From positions 124,001 through 188,000 of the forward strand of contig JAGTJM010000014.1 of assembly GCA_020747015.1 (NCBI GenBank): 64,000 nt of DNA. Reading direction: 5' to 3'. The notes under the pieces were generated by a model that saw only the letters and a list, made by a program, of their open reading frames with translations, ran no database searches and had not been told where the DNA came from. The DNA comes from Pyrenochaeta sp. MPI-SDFR-AT-0127. Lineage: Eukaryota > Ascomycota > Dothideomycetes > Pleosporales > Cucurbitariaceae. Shown piece by piece: positions 22,689 through 34,215 of this stretch (position 1 is the first letter of the stretch; each line of letters opens with the position of its first letter). A program made the translations under genes and the position numbers.

Positions 22689-23312
22689 TTAACAAGACAT
22701 AAAAGGAAGCGCCTTAGACTTGATGCCTATGATGAGGCGACATCATGGACAATACCGTGCGCTCGTAGACCAAAGTTTGATAGCTAATTAGCTACACGTA
22801 CGAGCGAGTGTAGGCATCAAATGTATATGCCATGTCTAAGAGCGAGGGGTCAGAGAACCTCGAAGAACTCCTAGTTGCAGCAGCACCAAAGTTTGCCTCG
22901 AGAAAGCAAGGATAGATGATTATATCCCAGTAGTTGGCTTTAGATATCCCTGAATGACAAACAGGTCTTCTCCATCCACTCTTTCAAAAGTAGCGCATTT
23001 AGCTATACACATGAAATCTTTGTGTTGGCTAAAGACCAATGCGATACGATTTTGGAAACTGGCACCTCGTGTATGTTTGTAATGTAAAATTGTGGTATCG
23101 TGGAAGTTAATCTATGCATGTTTTTCCAAATGCCTGGAATGCCATGCCGGTGCGATTCTTGCCTTCATTCTTTCATATGTACCGCACGAGAATTGCAGCT
23201 TTGCAGCATATCGAACGCGAAGCTTTTGTGCTAGTCGCATGGGTGTGGTGCCATACCCGTGAGCCATTTCATTTTCGTCAGGGCGGAGAATGTTTTCTCA
23301 ACAGTTGGGTGT
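22689..23312. other. Convergent intergenic stretch, IMP4 to RPA43
   Basis: The 624 bp between two convergent genes hold their 3' ends. No coding frame or repeat is supported. Confidence 0.55.
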
Positions 23313-24140
23313 TCAGTCAATCTCCATGACCTCGCCATTCGTCTGGGCATCCCGCTGCTGTCCGGTCCTCAATACACTCGCACCCACCTTCTGCTTGCCC
23401 TTGCCGCCCTTGTGCGACGCTCGGATCTTTTCTTCCTCCTCGGTCAGCAAACTGCCTTCGATCCTCAAGAACCCTTTACCCCTGCCCTTGCCATCCATTC
23501 TGCCGTCAAAGTCTCTTATCCTCACTTTCAACTCCGCGCCACCTTCCACCTTCTCGCCCTCACCATCGATCCACCAGCCGCCTTCATCGGCAATGCGGCC
23601 GTCCCAGCCCTTCTTCATTTTACCCGCTTGTTCGCTGTGCCATGACCAGCCGCTTGGGAAGTGCTCTTTGAGAATGCTGACGGGGAAGGTGTTCAAGTGT
23701 GCGAGCGTAATGTGCGTTTTGCTCTGATGTGTTATGCGGCCGGTTACGTATGCGTTTCTTTGCGGTCTCCAGACAAGGAACGACGCAGTCGCCCAGAGAA
23801 AAGGAGCAGAGTATTCATCGACGTGTTTTAACAACAAGGGCTCTGCAGGCGCAGGTTCATCATTGGTTGTGTCGGGTTGTGGTTGTGACCGCGATTTGGA
23901 CTTTGATTTCGATTTTGAAGATTGTATTTGGGAGGGAGGCGGTGAATCGCTCAATTGTACATCTTCATAGCCGAGTACTATTCCCTTCGCTGGCGGGAAG
24001 TATGATAGTAGCAATGGGGAGAATATCGAGGCGCAGAGTGCTGGAAGGGGTGTTGCAAGAGATGCAGGCGAGAGGGAGACGTATTGCGATATGCGTTCGA
24101 TATGGAGGAGAGAGTAATCGTCTTCTTGTATTGGTGCCAT
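23313..24140 (-). CDS. RPA43: RNA polymerase I subunit A43
   Basis: RPA43 forms the stalk of RNA polymerase I with A14 and contacts the initiation factor Rrn3. The gene is a single exon of 275 aa. The N-terminal Rpb7-like domain has HIERISQYVSLSPASL and the run YFPPAKGIVLGYEDVQL. A Ser/Lys/Pro-rich insertion (residues about 65-95) is followed by LLLKHVDEYSAPFLWATASF and the OB-fold end TLAHLNTFPVSILKEHFPSGW. The Lys/Glu-rich C-terminus is probably disordered. Length is a little shorter than yeast A43. It lies between IMP4 and PRP43, both also nucleolar. Confidence 0.88.
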   Translation of the reverse strand: MAPIQEDDYSLLHIERISQYVSLSPASLATPLPALCASIFSPLLLSYFPPAKGIVLGYEDVQLSDSPPPSQIQSSKSKSKSKSRSQPQPDTTNDEPAPAEPLLLKHVDEYSAPFLWATASFLVWRPQRNAYVTGRITHQSKTHITLAHLNTFPVSILKEHFPSGWSWHSEQAGKMKKGWDGRIADEGGWWIDGEGEKVEGGAELKVRIRDFDGRMDGKGRGKGFLRIEGSLLTEEEEKIRASHKGGKGKQKVGASVLRTGQQRDAQTNGEVMEID

Positions 24141-24572
24141 TGTGGGGTTATGTGAGAGTATGTTGAAGGAGGAATTGGGTTTGCGATCGAATGGTTGCGC
24201 AGAAAGAGAAGCTCAAAAAAAGTTGGAGATGTCGGCGTTTGCACATGGAAATCGCCGACATGTGGGGTCCACGCTAGGAGCATACAAATGTTAGCTCAGG
24301 CATCAATCAGTAAATGTACTCATAGAAGCATGAGACAAACAACCGAGAAGAATTCTAGGTAGAACTGGCTTCAAGTTGCCAGAGAGTCTCATTTCCCGAT
24401 CTACATGCGAATGCAACGCCAAATATTTCTCTACTCCACCGCTTTGAACGCCATCCCTCCCTTTTAAGCTTGCTCCAGCTCTGTAAATATTACTTTGTGA
24501 TTCGTGAGTCTGAATCTCTTCACTATTCTATACCAAACCCGGATTTCCTTCCAGTTCATCTCTGATAGAAGT
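24141..24572. other. Spacer between PRP43 3' end and RPA43 start
   Basis: Tandem minus-strand genes are separated by 432 bp that must contain the RPA43 promoter. No specific element is recognised. Confidence 0.5.
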
Positions 24573-26972
24573 CTATCTGCGTCCCTTCTCGGCCTCCTTT
24601 CGCTGGATCTTGGTGACCACTCGCTGAAGAGCTTGTTTGATCTCGCCCTTCTTGAATTGTGCCAGGTCGTAGTAGTTAGGAGAGATATCCTAGGCGTGGT
24701 TAGCTGAGGTTTCTAAGACAAAAACAAAAGATTCACTTACCATCAGCCATTCAGGCTTAACAGAGGTCACCGTCCGAATATAGTTTTTGGTTGTCAAGAC
24801 GAATTCGTTGTAGATGACCCATTCGCTGTCTTCTGCAAGCACAGTGCTGGGATGCAGCAGAACGTTTTGCTCATCTTTGACAGTGATATAGCTCTTGCCG
24901 TTGCCATCACGCTTAGCGACCTGCATGAAGAAGCCAGCCACAAGGGCGCGCTGAATGTTCTCGTAGTACTTCTTGTTCTCGAAGGGCGTCGACATTAGCT
25001 CCAGCTCCTCGCGTTCCATTATGCGCTTCAGTTGTAACCGAACATTATCGGCTTGCTGTAACGCTCGATATGAAAGGAAGTGGTCATGGCACCATTGTTT
25101 TGGATTGGCCTGCGCCTCCTCGCCCTTGAATGCATGGTAGACGTTCAGCATGGTGAGCTGGTCACCCTTCGGGTGCGCAAAGAGTTCCTTCATCTCGTCC
25201 GCTCGCTTGCGGTTGTTGGCAGGGCGCACGAAAATTTGTGGTACGGACAGAAGAGCGGTAAGAGACAGGATCTCGTTTGAGCAGTAAAACTCAGGCGAGG
25301 TAATAAGCATGACTGCCAACGCGGGATCTAGAGGGAACTGGGAGGCAAGCCCTCCAAGTGTGGTCAGCTCACCCTCATCGTCGAGACATGCCAAGTAATT
25401 GAGCTCCTCCAGAGCGCGCATAAGCGTTTCCGGTGCTGGTGGATCCATCAAATCAAAGTGGACTAGGTCATCGACTCCAAGTTTCTTCAATTCGAGGACA
25501 GTGCTTGCCAAATTTGAGCGCAAAATCTCAGGATATGTTTGCTCAATCAGCTCCTTCTTGAAAGCAGCCTCGGTGTACAGGCGAAAGCATTTACCAGGAC
25601 GCGTACGACCAGCACGACCGGCCCGCTGTTGTGCCGACGCCTTGGAGATGGGCGAGACCAGAAGGGACTCGACACGGATTCGAGGGTTGTACACCTTCTG
25701 CTTGCTGAAACCAGGATCCACGACATAGACGATACCATCAATGGTCAGCGATGTCTCAGCAATGTTTGTTGAGACAACTACTTTGCGTCCTGGCCGGCCT
25801 CCAGGTGTTGATGGCGGCGGCGCGGGATTGAAGATCTTCTGCTGTTGTGCAGGCGGCAGTGTTCCGTACAACGGGTATACAACGAGTGGCCCTGCGCCGC
25901 CTTCTCGACTCAAATCTTGAGCTTCGAGATTGATCTTCCTGCATGCGTCCTCAATCTCTTCCTCTCCAGTCAGGAACAGCAAGATGTCACCCTCCGGCTC
26001 AGTGGCGTGGATCTGTAGGACTGTCCGCAGAGCAGCCTCAACATAATCTCGCTCGGGTGCGGGTGTGTAGAAAACCTCGACAGGGTGGGTTCGTCCTGGT
26101 ACAGCGAGCAGCGGCGCGTTGTGGAAGTACTTCTGGAACTTTGTTGCATCCAGGGTAGCGCTCATGATGATGAGCTTCAGGTCCTTGCGCCGCAAGACGA
26201 CCTCCTTCAGCAGACCCATCAAAATATCCGTAGCCAGTGTCCGTTCGTGGGCTTCGTCGAGAATGATGGTGCTGTAGCGCGTGAGGTTGTTGTCGTGCAT
26301 AGCCTCGCGCAACAGCATTCCATCAGTCATGTACTTCAGGATTGTGCTTGGTCCAGTCTTGTCCTCAAAACGAATGCTGTAACCAACTTCCTCGCCCAGC
26401 TCCACGTCCATTTCCTCGGCGACACGCTGAGCCACAGACATGGCGGCGACTCGACGAGGCTGCGTGCAAGCGACCATCTTCGCATTCTGCTGCGGAAGGT
26501 CGTCGAAGAGGACGAACTGCGGGATCTGGGTCGTCTTTCCGGAGCCCGTCTCGCCGACAAAGACGAGGATCTGCGATTCTTGGTAGAGCTTGAGGAACTC
26601 ATCTCTGCGTGGGGTTAGCAAGTGTCAGCCACGGCCTGCGCGGTGGACATACCTCTGCTGGTGGACGGGCAGGCCTCGCCGCGTCCTGAGGATGCTCATG
26701 TATTTGCTTGACAGCGGCCTGCCGGTGAAGGCGTTGTTGGGGCCATCCTCGGCCACGTTGGCCTGCTTTGTGGTGGTGGCATGGCGCTGGAAGCCGTCCA
26801 GCGCTGCTCCGCTGCCATACTCGCTCTTGATGGCAGACTTGTCGTCGTTCCAATGCGCCAGGTAGGGATTGTTTGTGGCGGCCATTTTCCCTTCGCCGTT
26901 GGGCTCCACCTTGACACGCTTGACTCGGGCACTGTCGTCGTCGTCGAATTCGCGCTTGGTCATGGCTGTCAT
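24573..26972 (-). CDS. PRP43: DEAH-box RNA helicase Prp43/DHX15
   Basis: PRP43 unwinds the intron-lariat spliceosome and acts on both pre-ribosomal subunits, activated by G-patch proteins. Exons are 26972-26653, 26604-24741 and 24689-24573 (TAG), total 766 aa, matching yeast Prp43 (767). Walker A GETGSGKT is at about residues 124-131, DEAH at 223-226, SAT at 255-257, and QRAGRAGR follows. Ratchet/winged-helix and OB domains include LMRALEELNYL and the end VTKIQRKEAEKG, the latter supplied by the third exon. A Lys/Arg basic stretch near the N-terminus (SARVKRVKVEP) is a likely nuclear signal. The alternative ATG three codons on is equally good. Confident. Confidence 0.97.
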
Positions 26973-27350
26973 GGTGGTGGAGATGCGGCTGCACGTGTGA
27001 AATGTTGCCTCCAGAAAAAGTTATGCGCCAGCCAGAGCAGCTCCACATGCCGGCGCCATTTGCTGGCCTTGGCGCAAACGAATACTCCGCTGCAAGGTAC
27101 CGAGAGCAAATGTCCACAGGCACCATGTAGCAAATATCCTCTGCTCCACCCCCGGGTGGCCGCTCTCTGACTATTCCATCCCTCCCAACTGCAGTGACTG
27201 AGTTTCCCGTGCCCTGTCGCGCATGTTCAGCAACCCTCGCGCAACTTTGTCGACCCCGCGGTAGTCCGCACCAGCCGCGAATCTTTTCACCGCAACGGCA
27301 CACTTTCTGCATTCTTTGGCCGAAATTGATTAACCAGGACGAATTGCTCT
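26973..27350. promoter_or_regulatory. Divergent promoter region, PRP43 and PRMT5
   Basis: 378 bp separate the two start codons. The region is fairly GC-rich and contains no obvious TATA box for either gene. No specific site is assigned. Confidence 0.4.
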
Positions 27351-29952
27351 ATGGACTACTCCGAAGGCATGGACGAGTCGGCAGCAATTTTCTACATTGG
27401 AAACCATGAGACCAAGCGGGGTTTGGATGTCTCGCCGGAGCTTATCCAGCATGCTCAAGATCTTGGAGTAGGCCCTTTCAAAATTCACACAAAACCCTAA
27501 ACTGATGCTGTGCAGTATGATATGCTCACAAGTCCCATCACCAACGACCACTTCCACACCCGTGTCCTGGGCCTCCTCAATTCTTACACACAAACCCTGT
27601 CCGACCCTTCCCAAACCCAGCCGCTGCCCTTGATACCCGCATTAGACAATCTAGACACGCCCTTGGGTCCTAGTGACACCATAAGCCAGCTTGTGACTTT
27701 CACGAGCTCCTGGATAGATCTCTCGTCGCCAGACCCAGTCATTGCACATCTCTCGCGACAGGTCTTTCACCTGGAAATAGCCTACGCAGCCTTCTGTGGA
27801 GCCACCAATGTTGTGGTGCCCGGCCCTCGACTCGCTCACGGCCAGAGTGGCGTTTCCCAGTATGCTCGAGCGATCAAAGAGGCCCTCAACACGGGGTCGT
27901 ATATCCAGCTCCATGTGCAGCTGCCCATGGACGGGACCAAGTCGAGCACTGACGACGAAGATTTAGGTGACCTAGCACGCTTTGCCCGAGCAGAGTATGA
28001 TTTGAGCAGTCCAGGGAAGAGTGTCACTGCTTGGAGCTCGTGGGATGCGTGGAACGTTATCCGGTCCATGTCTAAATACCACAACAGGCTGTCAGTAGGT
28101 AAGCATTGAACTTCTCTCCTTGACTCTCTCCACTCACCAGAATTCCGTTTTAATTCATATCGCCTCAAAGCCGCTCCAGACTACTAATGTCAATCCACAG
28201 TCCTCGATTTACCACGTCGGCTCCCGTCACTTGCTCTGCAGTCCCGCTGGGTTTCTGAGCCTATCCGTCTGCTCAACCTACCAGCTTCATCTTTCCTGAT
28301 CAATGCTCGTCAGTCATTTGTTCTGTCAAAAGCGCACCAAGTATTTATATTCCGTTGTATGCGCCTACAACGGGGCCCTGGCTTCTCCTCACCGATGTTG
28401 GCCCGCTACCCGGTATCGATGACCCAGACATGATCATGTCGTACTCGACCGGCCATTTGTCACCAAGGACGGCTGAAGACGCACCGAGTCCTGGATCTTC
28501 GTTATCGCCTGCGCCTACCCCGGCCGAAGCAGCCCAGCTGATGAAGAAACTCGTGAAGAAGTCCAGTAGCAGCAACGATCCAACACCACACCTTAGCTAT
28601 ATGCGTTACCTGCAACGCAATCAGCCTCCCAAAAGCCAAATCGAACGCTTTGGTGGTGGGTTTCAGGACTATCTGCAGAGCCCACTGCAGCCCCTGACAG
28701 ACAATCTCGAATCAATTACCTATGAGGTGTTCGAGAAAGATCCGATCAAGTATGCATGGTACGAGCGCGCAATTGCGCAAGCGCTACGAGACTGGCATGA
28801 TCTGCGGAAATCAACGAGCTCCGAGAATGGCGCGGTTGTTATCGCCGTTGTAGGCTCTGGTCGAGGCCCGCTAGTCACACGTGCGCTCAATGCTAGCGCA
28901 AGCTCAGGCGTACCTGTCCAAGTCTACGCCATTGAGAAGAATCCAAACGCATACGTACTGCTAAAGCGACATAATGTGGAGACATGGGGAGGACGTGTCA
29001 CAGTCGTCAAGACGGACATGCGGGCCTGGAAAGGTCCGACACAGCAAGACGGAACCTTTGGAAAAGTCGATATCCTTGTCAGTGAGCTACTCGGATCGTT
29101 TGCCGACAATGAACTCTCGCCAGAATGCCTCGATGGTGTACAACATGTCTTGAACCCTGAGCATGGTATTTCAATACCGTCTAGCTACACGGCCCATTTT
29201 ACGCCAATCTCAACGCCAAAATTGTGGGCAGATCTGTATAATCGGAGCACCAGCGTGGATCCGACCGCTTTTGACATCCCATGGGTCGTCATGCTTTCCC
29301 AATTCGATTACCTCTCAACACAAGCCAAGGAAACTATTGCTGCTCAGCAGTTAAGTAATGGTACTAAGATGCACAACTTCAATCTTGAGGCGCCGCTAGA
29401 GCCAATTGTCCATACTGCATGGGAGTTTTCGCATCCACTATCACCGACAGTCCTTGCGCAGGCGTCATTACGCAGAGGCGGCTCTGCTGTAGGTGGCGGA
29501 GGTGGTTTTGTTGGTGGAGATGGAGCCAACGAACATAACTTCCGCCGTTGCAGGATCTCATTCCCAATTCAGGAGCAAGGTGTATGTCATGGCCTGGGTG
29601 CCTACTTTGAGACGGTTCTATACAGTGGTTCGGAAGGCCCTGTTGAGCTTAGCACAAACCCGGTCACGATGGAGCAAAAGAGCAAAGACATGATATCTTG
29701 GTTCCCTATCCTGTTTCCACTGAAGGTACGTTTTGTGGTTCAAGTCTAGTAACACACAGCTAATGCAGTTTATAGAGCCCAATGCAACTCCCCGCTAACT
29801 CTGAGGTGGAAGTCAGCTTCTGGAGGCAAACAGATGACCGCAAGGTGTGGTACGAATGGCTTGTGGAGAGCTACCTCACAATCAACGAACAAAGGATACG
29901 GCTAAGTGTTTCCGATCTTCACTCGAGCAAATCAAATGGCTGCATGATGTAG
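27351..29952 (+). CDS. PRMT5: Protein arginine N-methyltransferase 5 (Skb1/PRMT5), with an apparent 1-nt frameshift
   Basis: PRMT5 makes symmetric dimethylarginine on histones and Sm proteins. Exons are 27351-27467, 27516-28098, 28201-29725 and 29776-29952 (TAG), which would give about 800 aa. The N-terminal TIM-barrel part includes WVSEPIRLLNLPASSF and LSKAHQVFIFRCMRL, which corresponds to the family segment PVLSK-HQ-LIFRLLKL. The SAM-binding part has VVIAVVGSGRGPLVTRAL and the catalytic double-Glu loop SELLGSFADNELSPE. The total exon length is one short of a multiple of three: the frame is good up to about 28371, and the rest continues in another frame from the run CGGGGCCC at 28371-28378. 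One missing base in that G run would explain it. This is either a sequence error or a true break; read as given, translation stops at about 28430. Confidence 0.85.
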
Positions 29953-30331
29953 ATATGCCAAATCCTGTGTGTCATACCATAGAGTCGGCATCAATGGTAT
30001 CAATCAACAGGGTTCAAAATAGGTCAATGCTCGAGGGCCTTCGACAAGAAAAGCCAATTCGCGTTTCTCCCCTGCTTCACTAGATACCACTTTAGGAATG
30101 CAAAAGTTCGGCTTGTCAATATGACTTTTCCTCTGCTTCCTTAATGCCATGTGCACAGACCATCCATCTCGCACCTCCGAACGCCGTGATCACAATCTAT
30201 CTAGGTTCCAAGACCCTAACCTTTACACAACACGGAAGCCTAACTGTATCACCATCTCATGTCGAGAATGCTGTGTCTCTTCGATGCACCCTGACAACAA
30301 CACTGTATTCTGAAAGAGCTAGGGAAGCAAA
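29953..30331. other. Spacer between PRMT5 and the FabG-like gene
   Basis: This holds the PRMT5 3' end and the promoter of the next gene. Chance frames only. Confidence 0.5.
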
Positions 30332-31279
30332 ATGGCCACATCTCGACCACGACATGTTCTGGTCACGGGAGGGAGCCGCGGCATTGGCCTTGCAATCGCC
30401 CAACTATTCGCAAAGAATGCCTATCGATGCACGCTCATCTCACGCTCGGAAGATGCCTTGAAAGCAGCAGTGGGCACTTTACAACCTCTCCCGTCATTAT
30501 CATCCTCTGTCTCAGGAACCCAGCCCCTATCAAGTCTACAACACGGCTACATCCCCGGCAACATATCCCACGGCTCAAACTTCTGGAGCACTTCCACCAC
30601 GCAGCCCTCGCACTTTGGTACCTTCCTGCCCAAGCCGCATGTGCGCGAGCAGAACCACGCGTCGCGCATCGACGTACTGGTAAACTGCGCGGGCATCACG
30701 CAGGCGAAATTGTTCACCGCAATGGAGGATGCGAGTCTGGACCAGATTGTGAATACTAATCTGACGAGCATGATGGTTGGCACGCGGTTCCTGCTGCGTC
30801 AGGGGTACTTGAAGGGGGTGAGGAGTCCATCTAAGGACGGGGAAGGAGAGAAGGGGAATGCGAATGAGAAACAGGGGGAATGGGCTGGGCCTGTGATTAT
30901 CAATGTTAGCTCGTTGTTAGGATTGACGGGAGGCTATGGTGCGGTCGCGTATGCGGCGAGCAAGGCAGGTGTGCTAGGCTTCACGAGGGCGCTGGCGACG
31001 GAATACGCATCGCACAAGGTGCGAGTCAATGCCATTGTGCCGGGGTATGTGGAGAGTGATATGACAAAAGGTGAGTGTGTTGATTTGCTCAAACCCGTCC
31101 AGAGACCACATAGATACTAATCAGTAGCAGATTTGGACGCCGCTGCGCTTTCGCAGAGGATTCCGTTGGGCCGCTTTGGCAAGCCAGAGGAGGTTGCTCA
31201 AGCAGCATTGTTCCTCGCTGAGAATCAGTATGCGCACAATTGCGTCATCAACTTAGACGGCGGGTTATCGGCAGTTTGA
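30332..31279 (+). CDS. 3-oxoacyl-[acyl-carrier-protein] reductase-like SDR
   Basis: This SDR resembles FabG/OAR1/CBR4 enzymes that reduce 3-oxoacyl-ACP with NADPH, in fungi part of mitochondrial type II fatty-acid (lipoate precursor) synthesis. Exon 1 is 30332-31070, the 60-bp intron 31071-31130 (GTGAGT, branch TACTAAT, CAG; phase 1), exon 2 31131-31279; total 295 aa. The cofactor motif TGGSRGIG is at about residues 12-19, VNCAGIT follows, the catalytic Ser is in INVSSLLGLTGG, and YAASKAG holds Tyr and Lys. The end ENQYAHNCVINLDGGLSAV is the usual FabG C-terminus. A variable insertion of about 50 residues (Ser/His-rich) lies after the second strand. There is no clear presequence, so the mitochondrial location is uncertain. 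Confidence 0.88.
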
Positions 31280-31741
31280 CAAAAAAAAAGCTATTGGCAA
31301 AGCAGCTGGGTAATTCATCTATCCTAGAATGCGGGTCGGCGTTGATGCGCCTGGTTTCTCCCAATGCTCGCTGCTATCTATTGCGTCGCAGCCTTTCATA
31401 GAGACTGTGATCAGATATCAAGAGGTATACCCATTTCCCCTAAGAACGCCGCTCCAAAGCGCGCCAATGCTAATATAAAATACAGAGAAGAAGAGATCTA
31501 TATGCTAGTGTGCGTTTATGCTACGCCAGCTCTCGGATATAAGCAGTATAGAGAGGACTTTCGGAGAGAATGCGCGCCATATGGTTTGATGTATCGCAGT
31601 GCCAATCCGTGCCTGAGTCAAAAGCATTCTTGCAATGCAGCTGTCGAATGCTGTGTCAAGGCGTCCAGGTGGGGCATGTAGAGGCGATCGCCTATGGAAC
31701 GAACCGTCAAAAGTCCTCGGTTGTAGCAAAGCTCAGTGTAC
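31280..31741. other. Convergent spacer with an A9 tract
   Basis: A run of nine A follows the FabG-like stop within a few bases, and the rest holds the 3' end of UBA2. Nothing else is supported. Confidence 0.5.
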
Positions 31742-33841
31742 TCAGTCATCGTCAATGATGATTGCTCCATCATTCGTATCGTCCAGAACCACAATGTCGT
31801 CACCATTCTTCTGCGGCTCCTCCATGACTTTGCCCTTCTTCCTAGTGATCTCGTCCTCGAGGCCAGCATCATCGGCCTTTCGCTTCGCAGCGCCATTTGT
31901 CGTTCCGTTCGTGATCCCGTTAGTTGTTGGTACGGTCCCGTTAACAGTCGCATGTCCATTCGCCTCAGGAGCAGGTTTCTTGGGCTTCGTAGCGATCTTC
32001 AACTCCTCAGGAAGTTGGATGGGCTTCCCATCTTCGGCTACGTCCTTTTGGATGACTGAGAAGATAACGTCAACCTTTGCATTTTCATCCGCCTCGTCGA
32101 AGATAGTGATGAACGTATCTGCTTTGAGACCCAACTCCGCAAAGGTCTTTTCGAGATGGACGTCCTCGTCGACATCGTAGAGCAAGTCGTTCTCGCGCTT
32201 AACGCTAAAGTCCTCACCATATCCCAGCTGCCCCTTGAGCACATCTTCGACCAAATCACTTAGCTTCGCACGCTTGGTGTCGACAACGAGTGTCTCATAC
32301 GCAACGCCGCATGTTGCACAGTCAGGATTCGGGGGTCTGAGACCCTCACTAGAAATGACGCGCTCGGTGCCACGGGTAAGGAAGACCATCTTCGCCTTAT
32401 TGAGCTGTTCACGCATAACCTTGAAGGCTTGGAGTACACAGAGACCCGCAGTCATAGCGTTGGTCGTTGCGATCGCAGGAATGATGTTGCCGGCCATTTC
32501 TGCACACAAGTTAGTAAACACTAGGTGGACTTATAGCAGTATGCCTACGTTTGATGTCGAACTTTGACCGGGTCTCGATACCGAAGATGTGTGACCGTAG
32601 GTTTGCACTCGCCGCCACAAAGTCCAGTGTGTCCGTGTCGTCCTTGTCAAACGTAAGTATCGGTGCGGCGTTCCCAACCTCCGGCTTCGCGCGTATCTCT
32701 TCCAAGCGGTTGCTTAGTCGCCGCAAACTGTCTACGAAGACAGCAAAGTTCTCTGCAACGTTCCAAACGACCTGATCCTGTGATGCAACTGCTGGTCCTG
32801 TACCAAGCGCCTCCTGCGTGAGCTTGTCATAATCTAGTGCCTCCGGCGCTCGCTTTGTTTTCCACATCTCTTCCATGCTCCGTAACCGCTCAATATCCTC
32901 CTTGAACACTTTCTCGAACACCAATCGCGGGAAGTCATCAGATCCCATAGACTCCCGTATGCGCTTAAGCGCCTGTGCCTCCTTGCGGAGGTTTGCGACT
33001 TCCTTTGCGTTCTCGGAGTCTTCGCTGTGGTCCAGCTCGGGCGCTTCGTCTTCCGAGGTGCCGAATATCTCAGCGAAGAGATAAGATTTGCCCCATACTA
33101 TGCAGTGGATGGGTTGTGAGGGCGTGCTTCGGATTGTGCAGACGGGGAAAGACTTGGGTGGGTCTTTCGGCGTGCAGTCGTAGCACTCGGTTTCGCCCTA
33201 TCGTTGCTAGTCAGCCTCCAACCCCCGATTTGGACCTAGGTATGATGACAATTACCTTCTTGATGACCTGGACCTGTCCGTTGAAGCCAGTTGTGCCGCT
33301 TTCGATCAAGGGCACGTTAGCCGCCAGGCACATCTTGTTGACGTGTCGACGCGCATCCAAGTTATCCAGCGCGTTGAAGACGATGCCGAAGGTCTTAAAC
33401 CACGCGACGTTGAACTGCTCGTCCTTGATGTTCTCGTGGTACGCTTCGATCTTGACATTGGGGTTGAATCTGCCGGCCGATTCTTTCGCAACCTACGTAG
33501 CCTGTCAGCGCAAGTACATACACTTCTGTTTTAGGGCATGTTGCTGCGTACCAATGCCTTGGACTTCTTGATGTGTTCATTGCGAAACAGAAACTGGCGG
33601 TTGAGATTGCTGAGGTCGATCGTGTCCAAGTCTACAATGTGAATCTCGCCGAATCCCGTCAGAACCAGGTTTTTGAGAAGCTCGCAGCCGATGCCACCAG
33701 CTCCTACCATCAGCACGCGCGCCTGTTGTCCATTAGCCTTGGTCTGGTACTTTTGTATGCGCCTGGCACAAGTCATACCTCCTTGATGCGACCCTGGAGC
33801 GTGCCGCCGAGGCTCTGACGAGCGAACTTGTCGCGTGCCAT
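31742..33841 (-). CDS. UBA2: SUMO-activating enzyme subunit 2 (Uba2)
   Basis: UBA2 is the catalytic half of the SUMO E1 and works with AOS1 in the nucleus. Five exons: 33841-33779, 33722-33552, 33492-33256, 33197-32549 and 32499-31742, total 625 aa, matching yeast Uba2 in length. The ATP-binding loop GAGGIG is at 28-33 and NLNRQFLF follows. The catalytic Cys sits in FPVCTIRSTPSQPIHC at position 177, the same number as in yeast. Zinc ligands are CYDC at 162-165 and CATC near 420. The motif DIKQMAGNIIPAIATTNA is formed across the fourth intron. The C-terminus has a ubiquitin-fold domain, then a basic KRKADDAG nuclear signal and an acidic tail with VVLDD and IIIDDD, SUMO-interacting-like. Divergent from the queuosine gene. 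Confidence 0.96.
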
Positions 33842-34215
33842 TGCGAGGTCGGTGGTGGGGGTGATTGTAGGCGATAGTGGAGGTATTGTGGAGAAGGTCA
33901 CGACATGCGAGTTTTGCTCCGTCTGCTGTCCCGAGGTGAGGGCGACAGGTGAGAGACGTCAGTGCTGGAGATAGCGCCGCTCCAACGGGCCCTGCGCTTT
34001 CAGCCTCAAAGCTTGGCGTGTAGCCGAGCGCCCCATGAGTAGATCGCGCAACTTTTGGTGATTCAGGACACAACCGCAGCCAAATTATCAGACTTCACCC
34101 AGGACCTGTCGTCTGTTGTGCAGTAAGAGACGTTGCTTGTGTGGGATTGTTGTCAGATCTCACGCCTTCGTCGCCAATACTAAACTGCAACCTCGCGCAC
34201 ATCTCCGCCCGCATC
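33842..34215. promoter_or_regulatory. Divergent promoter region, UBA2 and queuosine-salvage gene
   Basis: 374 bp lie between the two start codons. A CCAAT pentamer is present at about 34173-34177 on the + strand, close to the downstream ATG. No other element is assigned. Confidence 0.4.

Noticed and set aside
26085..26618. 177-codon + strand frame within PRP43
   Set aside because: It lies opposite the helicase core, which has unmistakable motifs on the other strand.
28420..29530. Minus-strand frames opposite PRMT5
   Set aside because: They are shadows of the conserved + strand methyltransferase sequence.
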